DNA of 53,964 nt from Nonomuraea zeae (GTDB lineage Bacteria; Actinomycetota; Actinomycetes; Streptosporangiales; Streptosporangiaceae), in assembly GCF_005889725.1 (NCBI RefSeq), contig NZ_VCKX01000050.1, positions 1-53,964 of the forward strand. The letters are read 5' to 3'. The position numbers were made by a program, and so were the translations under genes. A model generated the notes under the pieces. The model was not told the DNA's origin and did no database searches. It saw only the letters and a program-made list of their open reading frames with translations. How positions within the stretch are numbered: the stretch's first letter is position 1; each line of letters starts with the position of its first letter. Shown here piece after piece: positions 42,378-50,770 of this stretch.

Positions 42378-43751
42378 ATGAACCGTGTGCTCGTCAAAGG
42401 CGGCACCGTGCTCACCATGGAGCCGGGCGACCGGCCACGTCTGGCCGACGTGCTGATAGAGAACGACGTGATCGCCGCGGTAGGGCCGGGGCTTGAGGCC
42501 GACGCCGAAGTGATCGACGCGACCGGGACCATCGTGCTTCCCGGGCTCGTGGACACCCACCGGCACGTCTGGCAGGCGGGACTGCGCGGGCTGACCGGGG
42601 ACTCCGTGCTCAAGGACTACTTCCGCAGCATCAGGTTCCAGGCCTCCGGGGTGTACCGGCCCGAGGACGTCCAGGTGGGCAACCTGGCGGGGATGCTCGA
42701 GGCCATCGACGCCGGAGTGACGACGGTGCTCGACTTCTGCCACGCGGTCAGCACGCCGGACCACGCCGACGCCGCGATCGAGGGCAGCCTGGAATCCGGG
42801 ATCCGCACCCAGTTCGCCCTTGGTTTCAGCGACGTCCCCGGCCAGGACGCGTCCCTGGCCGGCGCCGAGGGCAGGCTCGCGCTCGCGACCAGGCTGCGTG
42901 AAGGACGCCTGGCCGCGGATGACGGGCTGGTCACCCTCGGGATCGCGCTGTCGGACCTGCCGGAGGTCGGCATCGACCGCATCCGGACCGAGCTGACGGG
43001 CGCACGGCGGCTCGGACTGCGCAGCACCACCAACGGCCTGGCGATCCTGTTCCATGAACCAGTGGACGATCTGGCCGTGTTCGGCGAGGCCGGCCTCCTC
43101 GGCCCTGACCTGGTATGGGTGCACCTCAACTACGCCACCGCCGACCAACTGCGCATGGTGGCAGACTCGGGCGGCTCGGTGGCGACGTGCACCGAGGCCG
43201 AGATGGCCATGGGCATGGGACGCCCGGCCACGGAGCGGGTGCTGCAGGCGGGCGGGCACTGCACGTTCGGCTGTGACGTCACCACGTCCGTCTCCGGCAG
43301 TCTGCTGCAGCAGGCACGCACCGCGATGCAGGTGGGGCGCCTGCTCGCGGCCGATGAGGGAATGGCCGCCGGACGCGCACCCGAATCGGTGCCGCCGTCG
43401 TGCGAGACGATGCTCAAGGCCGCCACCATCTGGGGCGCTGAGGCGCTGGGCCAGTCCGCTCGCATCGGCAGTTTGCGGGCGGGCAAGCAGGCCGACGTGA
43501 TCCTCATCCGTGCCGACGCCGTGAACACCGCTCCCGTGCACGACCCGTACGCCACCGTGATCACGCAGTCGCACCCCGGCAACGTCGACACCGTCATCAT
43601 CGCCGGCCAGGTACGCAAGCGCGCCGGCGTGCTGACCGCGGACTGGGGATCGGTGCGCACGCGACTGGAGGAGTCCAGGGAGTACGTCGCCGTGACGGTG
43701 GAGAAGACCGGCGGGTTCTTCCCCGATCCTCCGCTTGACCTGCCCTGGTAG
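42378..43751 (+). CDS. Amidohydrolase/deaminase-like enzyme (TrzN/AtzA-like branch)
   Basis: The 457-residue enzyme follows GAGGAGG and starts the first catabolic operon. It has the amidohydrolase beta-sandwich start VLVKGGTVLTMEPGDRPRLA, the metal motif LVDTHRHVWQAGLRGLTGD (HxH), PDLVWVHLNYAT and the Asp of HCTFGCDVTTSVSG. The third-strand His usual in chlorohydrolase/deaminase relatives is not obvious: the segment reads LRSTTNGLAILFHEP. Together with T-E-x-x-M-x-M-G-M-G-R-P-A this suggests a distinct branch of the TRZ/ATZ group. It could remove an amino, halogen or amide group from an N-heterocycle or cleave a cyclic amide as the first step of the pathway. Confidence 0.88.
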   Translation: MNRVLVKGGTVLTMEPGDRPRLADVLIENDVIAAVGPGLEADAEVIDATGTIVLPGLVDTHRHVWQAGLRGLTGDSVLKDYFRSIRFQASGVYRPEDVQVGNLAGMLEAIDAGVTTVLDFCHAVSTPDHADAAIEGSLESGIRTQFALGFSDVPGQDASLAGAEGRLALATRLREGRLAADDGLVTLGIALSDLPEVGIDRIRTELTGARRLGLRSTTNGLAILFHEPVDDLAVFGEAGLLGPDLVWVHLNYATADQLRMVADSGGSVATCTEAEMAMGMGRPATERVLQAGGHCTFGCDVTTSVSGSLLQQARTAMQVGRLLAADEGMAAGRAPESVPPSCETMLKAATIWGAEALGQSARIGSLRAGKQADVILIRADAVNTAPVHDPYATVITQSHPGNVDTVIIAGQVRKRAGVLTADWGSVRTRLEESREYVAVTVEKTGGFFPDPPLDLPW

Positions 43752-43768
43752 TCGAAAGGAACGCTGTC

Positions 43769-44101
43769 GTGCATCTCGTGAGAGCGGCCGAGGCGGTGCC
43801 GTACGCGCCGCCTGGCCACCACCATGTCACCGCCCGCCGCCTCCAGGGCCTCGACGCCGGGGGGCCTGGGGGCTTCTCCGTGGGAGTGTCGCACTATCCG
43901 CCCGGCTCGACGGTGGACACCGCACCGACCGCGGCCGAGACCGTGTACGTCGTCCTGGCCGGCGAACTGGAGCTGACCTGCGACGGAAGTATCCATACCG
44001 TGAGCCGCCACGACTCGGTCCATCTCGCCGCGGGCGAGGTGCGGTCACTCCGCAACGCCTCGGCTGCCGACGCCACCCTCCTGGTGGTGCTGAAGCCATG
44101 A
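43769..44101 (+). CDS. Small cupin protein
   Basis: This 110-residue single-cupin protein starts at GTG 43769, 17 bp after the amidohydrolase stop with AAAGGAA before it. The barrel is seen as GFSVGVSHYPPGSTVDTAPT, AETVYVVLAGELELTCDGSI and SRHDSVHLAAGEVRSLRNAS. The first cupin motif lacks the usual His-x-His (it reads P-G-S-T-V-D-T-A-P), so metal binding is doubtful. It may be a non-enzymatic binding or stabilising subunit. Its stop overlaps the next gene's ATG (ATGA), so the two are co-translated. Confidence 0.85.
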   Translation: MHLVRAAEAVPYAPPGHHHVTARRLQGLDAGGPGGFSVGVSHYPPGSTVDTAPTAAETVYVVLAGELELTCDGSIHTVSRHDSVHLAAGEVRSLRNASAADATLLVVLKP

Positions 44102-45054
44102 CCGAGCTTCCCGAGTACGACGATCTGCCGCCCGCGCCGGACGGCGGCCGCAGCGCGTGGGGTCTGTTCGGTGAGCGGGACCAGTTGGGGCTGGTGAACC
44201 TGCTCACGCCCGAGCGCACGGCCGCCGCCGCGAAGCTCGTCCGCAGAGGCGTCGGCTTTCCTCTGGACGCGCCGCTCGGGATGTTCTCCCCGCCGCTCAA
44301 CAGCAACCGGGGAAACCCGCGCCACCAGGTGATCGCCCAGCCGGGCGGCATCGGCTTCGACGACGTGTGGGACAACGTGTATCCGCAAGCCGGCAGCCAA
44401 TGGGACTCGCTGGCGCACATCGGCTACAGCCGCCAGATGTACTACAACGGCGCGACCGCAGAGGACATCGTGTCCGGACGGCGCAACACGATCGACCGGT
44501 GGGCGGAGCACGGCATGACGGGCAGAGGGGTCCTGCTGGACATGCCCGCGGCCATGCGGGCGCTCGGCCGGCCCTACGATCCCGGCGCGACCGTCGAGTT
44601 CGGTCCCGAGGAGCTGGAGGCGGCCAGGCGGATCGCCGGCGTCGAATACCAAACGGGGGACATCCTCCTGCTGCACACCGGCTTCACCGGCTGGTACGCC
44701 GAACAGCCGGACAGCGTGCGAAAACGCCTGCCGCGCGATCTGCACGCACCTGGGCTGGCGCATTCGGAAGACGTCTGCCGTTACCTGTGGAACGCCCATT
44801 GCGCGGCCGTGGCCTCCGACACCTTCGCGGTCGAGGCGTGGCCTGCCGACACCAGCCCGCAGGCGGCGCCGTTCGGCTTCATCCATCAGATCCTGATCGG
44901 CAGCTTCGGCATGGCTCTGGGGGAGTTGTGGTGGCTGCGCGACCTCGCCGAGGACTGCGCGCGTGACGGCGTCTATGAGGGGATGCTGGTCAGCGTGCCC
45001 GCTCGGGCGCCGGGCGGGATCGCCTCGACGCCAAACGCAACATTCCTGAAATAG
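44098..45054 (+). CDS. Cyclase-family (kynurenine-formamidase-like) hydrolase
   Basis: The 318-residue protein belongs to the metal-dependent cyclase/formamidase family: WGLFGERDQLGLVNLLTPER is the usual N-terminal stretch, GSQWDSLAHIGYSRQMYYNG carries the metal-binding-type W-D-x-x-x-H (family HxGTHxDxPxH), and GDILLLHTGFTGWY matches the later core strand. Such enzymes hydrolyse formamides, cyclic amides or lactones using Mn or Zn. With the amidohydrolase and cupin it probably opens or deacylates a ring or amide before hydroxylation. The ATG overlaps the cupin stop. It ends the first operon; 143 bp follow. Confidence 0.9.
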   Translation: MTELPEYDDLPPAPDGGRSAWGLFGERDQLGLVNLLTPERTAAAAKLVRRGVGFPLDAPLGMFSPPLNSNRGNPRHQVIAQPGGIGFDDVWDNVYPQAGSQWDSLAHIGYSRQMYYNGATAEDIVSGRRNTIDRWAEHGMTGRGVLLDMPAAMRALGRPYDPGATVEFGPEELEAARRIAGVEYQTGDILLLHTGFTGWYAEQPDSVRKRLPRDLHAPGLAHSEDVCRYLWNAHCAAVASDTFAVEAWPADTSPQAAPFGFIHQILIGSFGMALGELWWLRDLAEDCARDGVYEGMLVSVPARAPGGIASTPNATFLK

Positions 45055-45068
45055 CCGGTAACACGCTC

Positions 45069-45116
45069 TTGACCTGTTGGTTGCGGAGCGGCACACTCAC
45101 ATAAAACACCCGAACC
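45069..45116 (+). promoter_or_regulatory. Promoter and possible third GntR site of the second operon
   Basis: TTGACC (45069-45074) and CACACT (45092-45097) are spaced by 17 bases as a -35/-10 pair; the -10 is weak. Downstream, AAAACACCCGAACC (45103-45116) shares the core CACCCGAA with the site TAACCACCCGAATA, where the GntR regulator would also block. Confidence 0.45.
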
Positions 45117-45197
45117 TTTAGAGGGTTAGCGGGATCTCGGAGGCTTCAGAGCTTCTCGTCCGGCGACGGAGCGCGCCGCATCTTCTGGGAGAGACAC

Positions 45198-46769
45198 GTG
45201 CCTGACATCTACGACGTTGCGATCGTCGGTTACGGGCCTGCGGGCGAGGTGGCGGCGGCCACGCTCGGCGCGGCCGGACACCGCGTGGTGGTGTTCGAGC
45301 GGCATAGGGAGCTGTATCCGCTGCCGCGCATGGTCACCTTCGACGGCGAGGCGTGCCGTACCGTGCAGGCGACCGGCTCGTCCATCGACAAGGCGCTGAG
45401 CACGGCCGTGACGTTGAAGGCGTGCCACTTCGGGGACGCCGCCGCCGAGCCCATGCTCACCCTGGACTGGAGCGGCGCGCAGTGCGGGTTCCCCGCCCAC
45501 TCGTCGATCTTCCAGCCGGACGTCGAGGCCGTGGTGCGGGAGAAGGTGGACACGCTGCCGAACGTCGAGGTGAACCGAGGCGCCGAAGCGATCGGCCTGA
45601 CCCAGCATGACGACTTCGTCGAGCTCACGGTGCGTCCCAAGAAATCCACCGATCCGGCCGAGGAGCGGACGATCCGGGCCCGGTACGTCATCGGCGCCGA
45701 CGGCACTGCGAGCTTCGTCCGCGAGGCCGCCGGGATCACCATGCGTGACTACGGGCTGCACGAGCGCTGGCTCAACTTCGACATGAACAAGCTCGTTGAC
45801 CTGCCCGAACGGTTCGACCGGCTCATCATGATCATGGATCCGAAGCGGCCGCACATGTACATGCCGCTGGGCACCACCCGCCAGCGGTTCGAGATCCGCC
45901 TGCACGAGGACGAGGATGAGGAGGCGATGTACGACCCGCAGGTGGCCTGGGACTTCCTGCGTGAGGAGCACGGCCTGAACGAGCAGCAGATGTCGATCTG
46001 CCGTCAGGTCGTCTACCACTTCTACACCCGGGTGGCCGAGCGGTGGCGCACCGGCCGGGTCTTCATCGCGGGCGACGCCGCCCACACCATGACCCCGTAC
46101 ATGGGGCAGGGCGGCTGTTCCGCCATCCGTGACGGCCGCAACATCGGCTGGAAGCTCTCGCTCGTGCTGTCCGGCGCCGCCGGCGATGACCTGCTGGACG
46201 ACTACCAGGCCGAGCGGGAGCCCCATGTGTCCGCGATCGTGTTCGCCAGCGATGGGCTGTCCCGCCTGGTCAACATCGTCGACCCCGACGAGGCCGGGCG
46301 GCGCAACCATGCGCTGCGCAACAATCTCAGCCCGCCCCCGCCGCCGTTCCCCAAGCTGGAGCACGGAGTCCTGCACCGCGAGTCCGACGGCTCGATCGCC
46401 GCGGTGACCGGGTCGCTGTCCCCGCAGGGCCGCCTGCGCAAGGGCGGCGTGGAAGCGCGCGGCGACGACCTGCTCGGCCACGGCTTCCAGCTCATCTCGC
46501 GCCATGCCCCCCAGCTCTCGGCGGCACAGCTGCACACCTTGGAGGCGGTCGGCTGTTCCGTCGCCGTCCTGGAGGACCCCGCCGACCCGAACGCGGTCAC
46601 CGACCTCGACGGCGTCTACACCCAGTTCCTCAAGGACCACCACGCCGACGCCTACATCACCCGTCCGGACTGGTACGTCTTCGGCGTCGCCCTGGACTCC
46701 GGCCTCTCGTCGCTGGTCGACGAACTGGCCGCCCGGCTCCACCTGACCAACGAAAGGCAGTCCGCGTGA
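45198..46769 (+). CDS. FAD-dependent aromatic hydroxylase (MhpA-like)
   Basis: The 523-residue class A flavoprotein monooxygenase starts at GTG 45198 with GGGAGAG upstream. It carries YDVAIVGYGPAGEVAAATLG (FAD site), ARYVIGADGTASFVREAAGI (DG motif) and GRVFIAGDAAHTMTPYMGQG (GD motif), then RDGRNIGWKLSLVLSG. The length and the MTPYMGQG..A.RD.RN..WKL spelling are those of 3-(3-hydroxyphenyl)propionate-type hydroxylases. It should insert one oxygen into a phenolic ring using NAD(P)H. It opens a run of seven genes with 4-nt overlaps that also contains a ring-cleavage dioxygenase, so it probably makes that enzyme's substrate. Confidence 0.92.
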   Translation: MPDIYDVAIVGYGPAGEVAAATLGAAGHRVVVFERHRELYPLPRMVTFDGEACRTVQATGSSIDKALSTAVTLKACHFGDAAAEPMLTLDWSGAQCGFPAHSSIFQPDVEAVVREKVDTLPNVEVNRGAEAIGLTQHDDFVELTVRPKKSTDPAEERTIRARYVIGADGTASFVREAAGITMRDYGLHERWLNFDMNKLVDLPERFDRLIMIMDPKRPHMYMPLGTTRQRFEIRLHEDEDEEAMYDPQVAWDFLREEHGLNEQQMSICRQVVYHFYTRVAERWRTGRVFIAGDAAHTMTPYMGQGGCSAIRDGRNIGWKLSLVLSGAAGDDLLDDYQAEREPHVSAIVFASDGLSRLVNIVDPDEAGRRNHALRNNLSPPPPPFPKLEHGVLHRESDGSIAAVTGSLSPQGRLRKGGVEARGDDLLGHGFQLISRHAPQLSAAQLHTLEAVGCSVAVLEDPADPNAVTDLDGVYTQFLKDHHADAYITRPDWYVFGVALDSGLSSLVDELAARLHLTNERQSA

Positions 46770-47593
46770 CCCACGTGCGCACCGAGTCCGACATCGAGTA
46801 CGCCCAGGCGGACGGTGTCTCCCTCGACCTCGACCTCTACTTGCCGGCAGTCGAGGGCCCGGCGCCGGTCGTGCTCTACCTGCACGGAGGCGGCTGGCAG
46901 GTGGGTGACAAGCGCGACGGCGCCGCCGAGCGGCTGGAGCTGTTGGCCTCCTACGGCATCGCCGTCGCCTCCGCCAACTACCGCTTCGCCGCCCAGGCGA
47001 CCTACCCCGCCCAGGTCCACGACGTCAAAGCGGCCATTCGCTGGCTGCGCGCCAACGGCGGCCAGTACGGCCTGGCCACCGAGAGGATCGGCGCCTGGGG
47101 CGCGTCCGCCGGGGCGTATCTGGCCAGCATGGCGGGACTGACCGCCAAGAACGTCGAGCTGGAAGGCGCGGTCGGCGACCACCTCGACCAGCCCAGCCGC
47201 GTGGATGCGGTCGTGCACTGGTTCGGCCAGAGTGATCTGCTGGCCAACTCCCGCCGCACCTGGCTGGAGAAGGAGATCCTCAACCCGCCGTTCGAAGGGC
47301 CGCTGCTCGGCCTGGCCGACGTCGCCGACGACGTGGCCGCGGCCCGCGCCGCCAGCCCGCTGTCCTGGGTGAGCGCGGATGCGCCGCCGTTCCTCATCGC
47401 CCACGGCGATCGGGACAGGGTCACGCCCGTCTCCGAAAGCCTGGCCCTGCACGACGCCCTCGTCCGCGCGGGGGCCGAGTCGACGATGATCCTGCTTGGC
47501 GGCGCGGGGCACGAGGGTGAGGAGTTCGATCGCCCTGACCATCTGCGACTGACGGCCGCGTTCCTGCTCAGCCACCTGGCAGGCGCCGCATGA
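46766..47593 (+). CDS. Alpha/beta-hydrolase esterase (BD-FAE/HSL-like)
   Basis: The 275-residue enzyme starts at a GTG overlapping the hydroxylase stop (GTGA). HGGGWQVGDKRDG forms the oxyanion hole, GAWGASAGAYLASM (G-x-S-x-G) holds the nucleophile, LIAHGDRDRVTPVSES the Asp, and GAGHEGEEF the His. This is the BD-FAE/dienelactone-hydrolase-like branch. In the operon it may cleave an ester or lactone intermediate, or release the aromatic acid from a conjugate. There is no signal peptide, so it acts inside the cell. Confidence 0.92.
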   Translation: MTHVRTESDIEYAQADGVSLDLDLYLPAVEGPAPVVLYLHGGGWQVGDKRDGAAERLELLASYGIAVASANYRFAAQATYPAQVHDVKAAIRWLRANGGQYGLATERIGAWGASAGAYLASMAGLTAKNVELEGAVGDHLDQPSRVDAVVHWFGQSDLLANSRRTWLEKEILNPPFEGPLLGLADVADDVAAARAASPLSWVSADAPPFLIAHGDRDRVTPVSESLALHDALVRAGAESTMILLGGAGHEGEEFDRPDHLRLTAAFLLSHLAGAA

Positions 47594-48441
47594 CTCCGCT
47601 GCTGCGCCAGGTGCTGAGCCAGGTCAACGGCCCGGACCCGCGGCTGAACGAGATCGTCTCCGCGCTGGTCACGCACCTGCACGCCTTCGTGGAAGAAGTG
47701 CGCCCGACCGAGCGGGAGTGGCTCGCCGGGCTCGACTTCCTCATCGAGACCGGCCAGATGTGCACCCCCGAGCGCAACGAATTCATCCTGCTGTCCGACA
47801 TGCTCGGCCTCACCACGGCGGTCGACGACGTCAACCACGTCGGCCCCAAGAACATGACGCCGTCGTCGGTGGAGGGCCCTTTCCACTCGCCGGCGCCCCA
47901 GCGCGAGCTCGGCGCCTGGATCAGCTTCGGACCGGAACGCGAGCGCGGCGTGCCGACGGTCGTGCACGGCCGGGTGCTCGACTGCGACGGCACCCCGCTG
48001 GCCGGCGCCCAGGTCGATCTGTGGCAGGCCAACGACACGGGCCTGTACGACACCCAGGACGACACCCAGGACAGCGGCAACCTGCGCGGCCTGTTCACCA
48101 CCGACGCCGACGGCCGCTACTGCTTCCGCACGATCCGGCCCAGCAGCTACCCGGTGCCCACCGACGGCACCGGCGGCCGACTGCTGCACGCCATCGGCCG
48201 CCATCCGATGCGCCCGGCCCACCTGCACTACCGGGTCACCGCCGCCGGCTACCGGCCGCTGACCACCCATGTCTTCCTGGCCGGCGACCCCTACCTCGGC
48301 TCCGACGCCGCGTACGCGGTCAAGGACGAGCTGATCTGCCACCCCCGCGAGCGCACGCAAGGGTGGGAGATGGCCGGCCCCTACGAGGAGATCGAGTTCG
48401 ATCTCAACCTGGTACCTCTCCACTGGAAGGAAGGGCAGTGA
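47590..48441 (+). CDS. Intradiol ring-cleavage dioxygenase (hydroxyquinol 1,2-dioxygenase-like)
   Basis: The 283-residue enzyme has the N-terminal helical dimerisation domain (NEIVSALVTHLHAFVEEVRP, FILLSDMLGLTTAVDDVNHV) and the catalytic beta-sandwich. Its Fe(III) ligands are visible as Tyr in NDTGLYDTQ, Tyr in RPSSYPVPTDG, and the two His of RPAHLHYRVTAAGY. TPSSVEGPFHSP and QVDLWQANDTG are typical of hydroxyquinol and chlorocatechol dioxygenases. It cleaves between two vicinal ring hydroxyls to give a muconate or maleylacetate-type product. Both ends overlap neighbouring genes by 4 nt. Confidence 0.95.
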   Translation: MTPLLRQVLSQVNGPDPRLNEIVSALVTHLHAFVEEVRPTEREWLAGLDFLIETGQMCTPERNEFILLSDMLGLTTAVDDVNHVGPKNMTPSSVEGPFHSPAPQRELGAWISFGPERERGVPTVVHGRVLDCDGTPLAGAQVDLWQANDTGLYDTQDDTQDSGNLRGLFTTDADGRYCFRTIRPSSYPVPTDGTGGRLLHAIGRHPMRPAHLHYRVTAAGYRPLTTHVFLAGDPYLGSDAAYAVKDELICHPRERTQGWEMAGPYEEIEFDLNLVPLHWKEGQ

Positions 48442-49286
48442 AGCTCGCCGGAATCCGGCTCCCCGGAGATGACAGGGTCCACGTCGCGCGACTGGACGGG
48501 GAGACCGTCCACGTCGTGACCGACGTGGCCCGGTTCTGGCGCGACGCCCGGGGCTGGACAGCCAAGGCCGCCCGGCTCAGCGGGGCGGGACTGCCCGCCA
48601 CGTCGGTGCGGTTCGCGCCGCCCGTCCCCCCGTCGGCGCGGGTGATCTGCGTCGGGCTCAACTACCGCGCCCACGCCGCCGAGGGCTCCCACGAGGTGCC
48701 CGAGTACCCGACCCTGTTCGGCCGCTGGACGGCCTCGCTCAGCGTCGGCGACGTGCCCGTACCGGTCCCCACGGGAGAAGCCGGCCTGGACTGGGAGGGC
48801 GAGGTGGCCGCATACGTCGCCGAACCCCTGGTCGACGCCGACTCCGCCACCGCGCATGCGGCCGTGCTCGGTTACTCCACCTTCAACGACCTGACCGCCC
48901 GCCGCGCCCAGAAGCTCACCACCCAGTGGACCCTCGGCAAGAACGGCGACCGCAGCGGTCCCATGGGCCCGATCGTCACCGCCGACGAAACCGGAGACCT
49001 GCGCGACGGGCTGCGCGTCCAGACCCGCGTCAACGGCACGACCGTCCAGGACGGCAACACCCGCGACATGATCTTCGAGGTTGGCGACGTGCTGTCCCTG
49101 ATCAGCCGCACCTTCCAGCTCAACCCCGGCGACGTCATCGCCACCGGCACCCCCGACGGCGTCGGCTACGTCCGCACCCCGCCATGGCTGCTGCAGCCCG
49201 GCGACGTCGTCGAGGTCGAGATCGACCGGCTCGGCACGCTGCGCACGCCCGTCGCCGGCCGCAACCGACAGGAGGACCCGCGATGA
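48438..49286 (+). CDS. Fumarylacetoacetate hydrolase-family protein
   Basis: The 282-residue protein has the FAH core: VICVGLNYRAHAAEGSHEVP, then LDWEGEVAAYV with the metal-binding acidic residues, then GYSTFNDLTARRAQKLTTQW, and MIFEVGDVLSLISRTFQLNP with DVIATGTPDGVGYVRTPP. Members hydrate, decarboxylate or cleave C-C bonds of 2-oxo or 1,3-diketo acids, as in homoprotocatechuate and gentisate pathways. Its occurrence behind an intradiol dioxygenase is unusual, since that route normally uses a maleylacetate reductase. The GTG start overlaps the dioxygenase stop. Confidence 0.93.
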   Translation: MKLAGIRLPGDDRVHVARLDGETVHVVTDVARFWRDARGWTAKAARLSGAGLPATSVRFAPPVPPSARVICVGLNYRAHAAEGSHEVPEYPTLFGRWTASLSVGDVPVPVPTGEAGLDWEGEVAAYVAEPLVDADSATAHAAVLGYSTFNDLTARRAQKLTTQWTLGKNGDRSGPMGPIVTADETGDLRDGLRVQTRVNGTTVQDGNTRDMIFEVGDVLSLISRTFQLNPGDVIATGTPDGVGYVRTPPWLLQPGDVVEVEIDRLGTLRTPVAGRNRQEDPR

Positions 49287-50770
49287 CCATCCCGCACTGG
49301 ATCGGCGGCAAACGCGTCACGGGCACGAGCGGGCGCACCGCCCCGGTGACCGACCCGTCCACCGGCGCCATCACCGGCGAAGTGGCGCTGGCCTCCACCC
49401 GCGACGCCGACACCGCCATCGCCGCCGCGGCGGCGGCCTTCCCCACCTGGCGCGACACTTCGCTCGCCCGGCGCACGCAGATCATCTTCGCCTTCCGGGA
49501 ACTGCTCAACGCCCGCAAGGGCGAACTCGCCGAGATCATCACCGCCGAGCACGGCAAGGTGCTGTCGGACGCGCTCGGGGAGATCACCCGCGGTCAGGAG
49601 GTCGTCGAGTTCGCCTGCGGCACCCCTCACCTGATCAAGGGCGAGTTCACGGAGAACGCCTCCACCCGCGTGGACGTATCCTCCATCCGCCAGCCGGTCG
49701 GCCCGGTCGCCATCATCAGCCCGTTCAACTTCCCCGCCATGGTGCCCATGTGGTTCTTCCCCGTCGCGATCGCCGCCGGGAACACCGTGGTGCTCAAGCC
49801 CAGTGAGAAAGACCCGTCCGCGGCACTGTGGATCGCCGAGTTGTGGGCCGAGGCGGGACTGCCGGACGGCGTGTTCAACGTGCTGCAGGGCGACAGGGAA
49901 GCAGTCGACGCGCTGCTGGTCTCGCCCGCGATCAAGGCGGTCTCCTTCGTGGGCTCCACCCCGATCGCCCGCTACGTCTACGAGAGGGCCACCGCCCACG
50001 GCAAGCGCGTCCAGGCGCTGGGCGGGGCCAAGAACCACATGGTGGTGCTGCCCGACGCCGACCTCGACCTGGCCGCCGACGCTGCGGTGAACGCCGGCTA
50101 CGGCTCGGCGGGCGAACGCTGCATGGCCATCAGCGCGCTCGTCGCGGTCGGCGCCATCGCCGACGACCTGGTGGCGAAGATCGCCGAACGCACAGTCAAG
50201 CTCCGCACCGGCGACGGGATGACCGGCGTCGACATGGGACCGCTCATCACCCGCGCCCACCGCGACAAGGTGGCCGGATACATCGATGAGGGGGAGGGCG
50301 CGGGCGCCCGGCTCGTCGTTGACGGCCGGGAGGTGGCGGCCGAGGGCGAGTCCGGCGGCTTCTGGCTCGGCCCCACGCTGTTCGACCACGTCACCACCGA
50401 CATGAGCATCTACACCGACGAGATCTTCGGCCCCGTCCTGAGCGTCCTGCGGGTGAACACCTACGAGCAGGCGGTCGAGCTGATCAACGCCAGCCCGTAC
50501 GGCAACGGCACGGCGATCTACACCAACGACGGCGGCGCGGCTCGGCGCTTCCAGAACGAGGTGGAGGTCGGGATGGTCGGCATCAACGTGCCCGTCCCCG
50601 TCCCCATGGCCTACTACTCCTTCGGCGGCTGGAAGAACTCACTCTTCGGCGACCTGCACGCGCACGGCATGGAAGGCATCCGCTTCTTCACCCGAGGGAA
50701 GGTCATCACCAGCCGCTGGCTCGACCCGAGCCACGGCGGCATCAACCTCGGCTTCCCGGAGAACACGTGA
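49283..50770 (+). CDS. mmsA: CoA-acylating (methyl)malonate-semialdehyde dehydrogenase
   Basis: The 495-residue aldehyde dehydrogenase is of the MmsA/IolA type: IGGKRVTGTSGRTAPVTDPS, PFNFPAMVPMWFFPVAIAAG, FVGSTPIARYVYERATAHGK, RVQALGGAKNHMVVLPDADL, and the nucleophile in GYGSAGERCMAISALVAVG. These oxidise malonate or methylmalonate semialdehyde with NAD and CoA to acetyl-CoA or propionyl-CoA plus CO2. In this operon it should process a three- or four-carbon semialdehyde released from the ring-cleavage product. The ATG overlaps the FAH-family stop. The symbol follows family resemblance; the physiological substrate here may differ. Confidence 0.93.
   Translation: MTIPHWIGGKRVTGTSGRTAPVTDPSTGAITGEVALASTRDADTAIAAAAAAFPTWRDTSLARRTQIIFAFRELLNARKGELAEIITAEHGKVLSDALGEITRGQEVVEFACGTPHLIKGEFTENASTRVDVSSIRQPVGPVAIISPFNFPAMVPMWFFPVAIAAGNTVVLKPSEKDPSAALWIAELWAEAGLPDGVFNVLQGDREAVDALLVSPAIKAVSFVGSTPIARYVYERATAHGKRVQALGGAKNHMVVLPDADLDLAADAAVNAGYGSAGERCMAISALVAVGAIADDLVAKIAERTVKLRTGDGMTGVDMGPLITRAHRDKVAGYIDEGEGAGARLVVDGREVAAEGESGGFWLGPTLFDHVTTDMSIYTDEIFGPVLSVLRVNTYEQAVELINASPYGNGTAIYTNDGGAARRFQNEVEVGMVGINVPVPVPMAYYSFGGWKNSLFGDLHAHGMEGIRFFTRGKVITSRWLDPSHGGINLGFPENT

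Noticed and set aside
45126..46742. A 538-codon minus-strand frame
   Set aside because: It is antisense to the FAD hydroxylase with its three flavin motifs.
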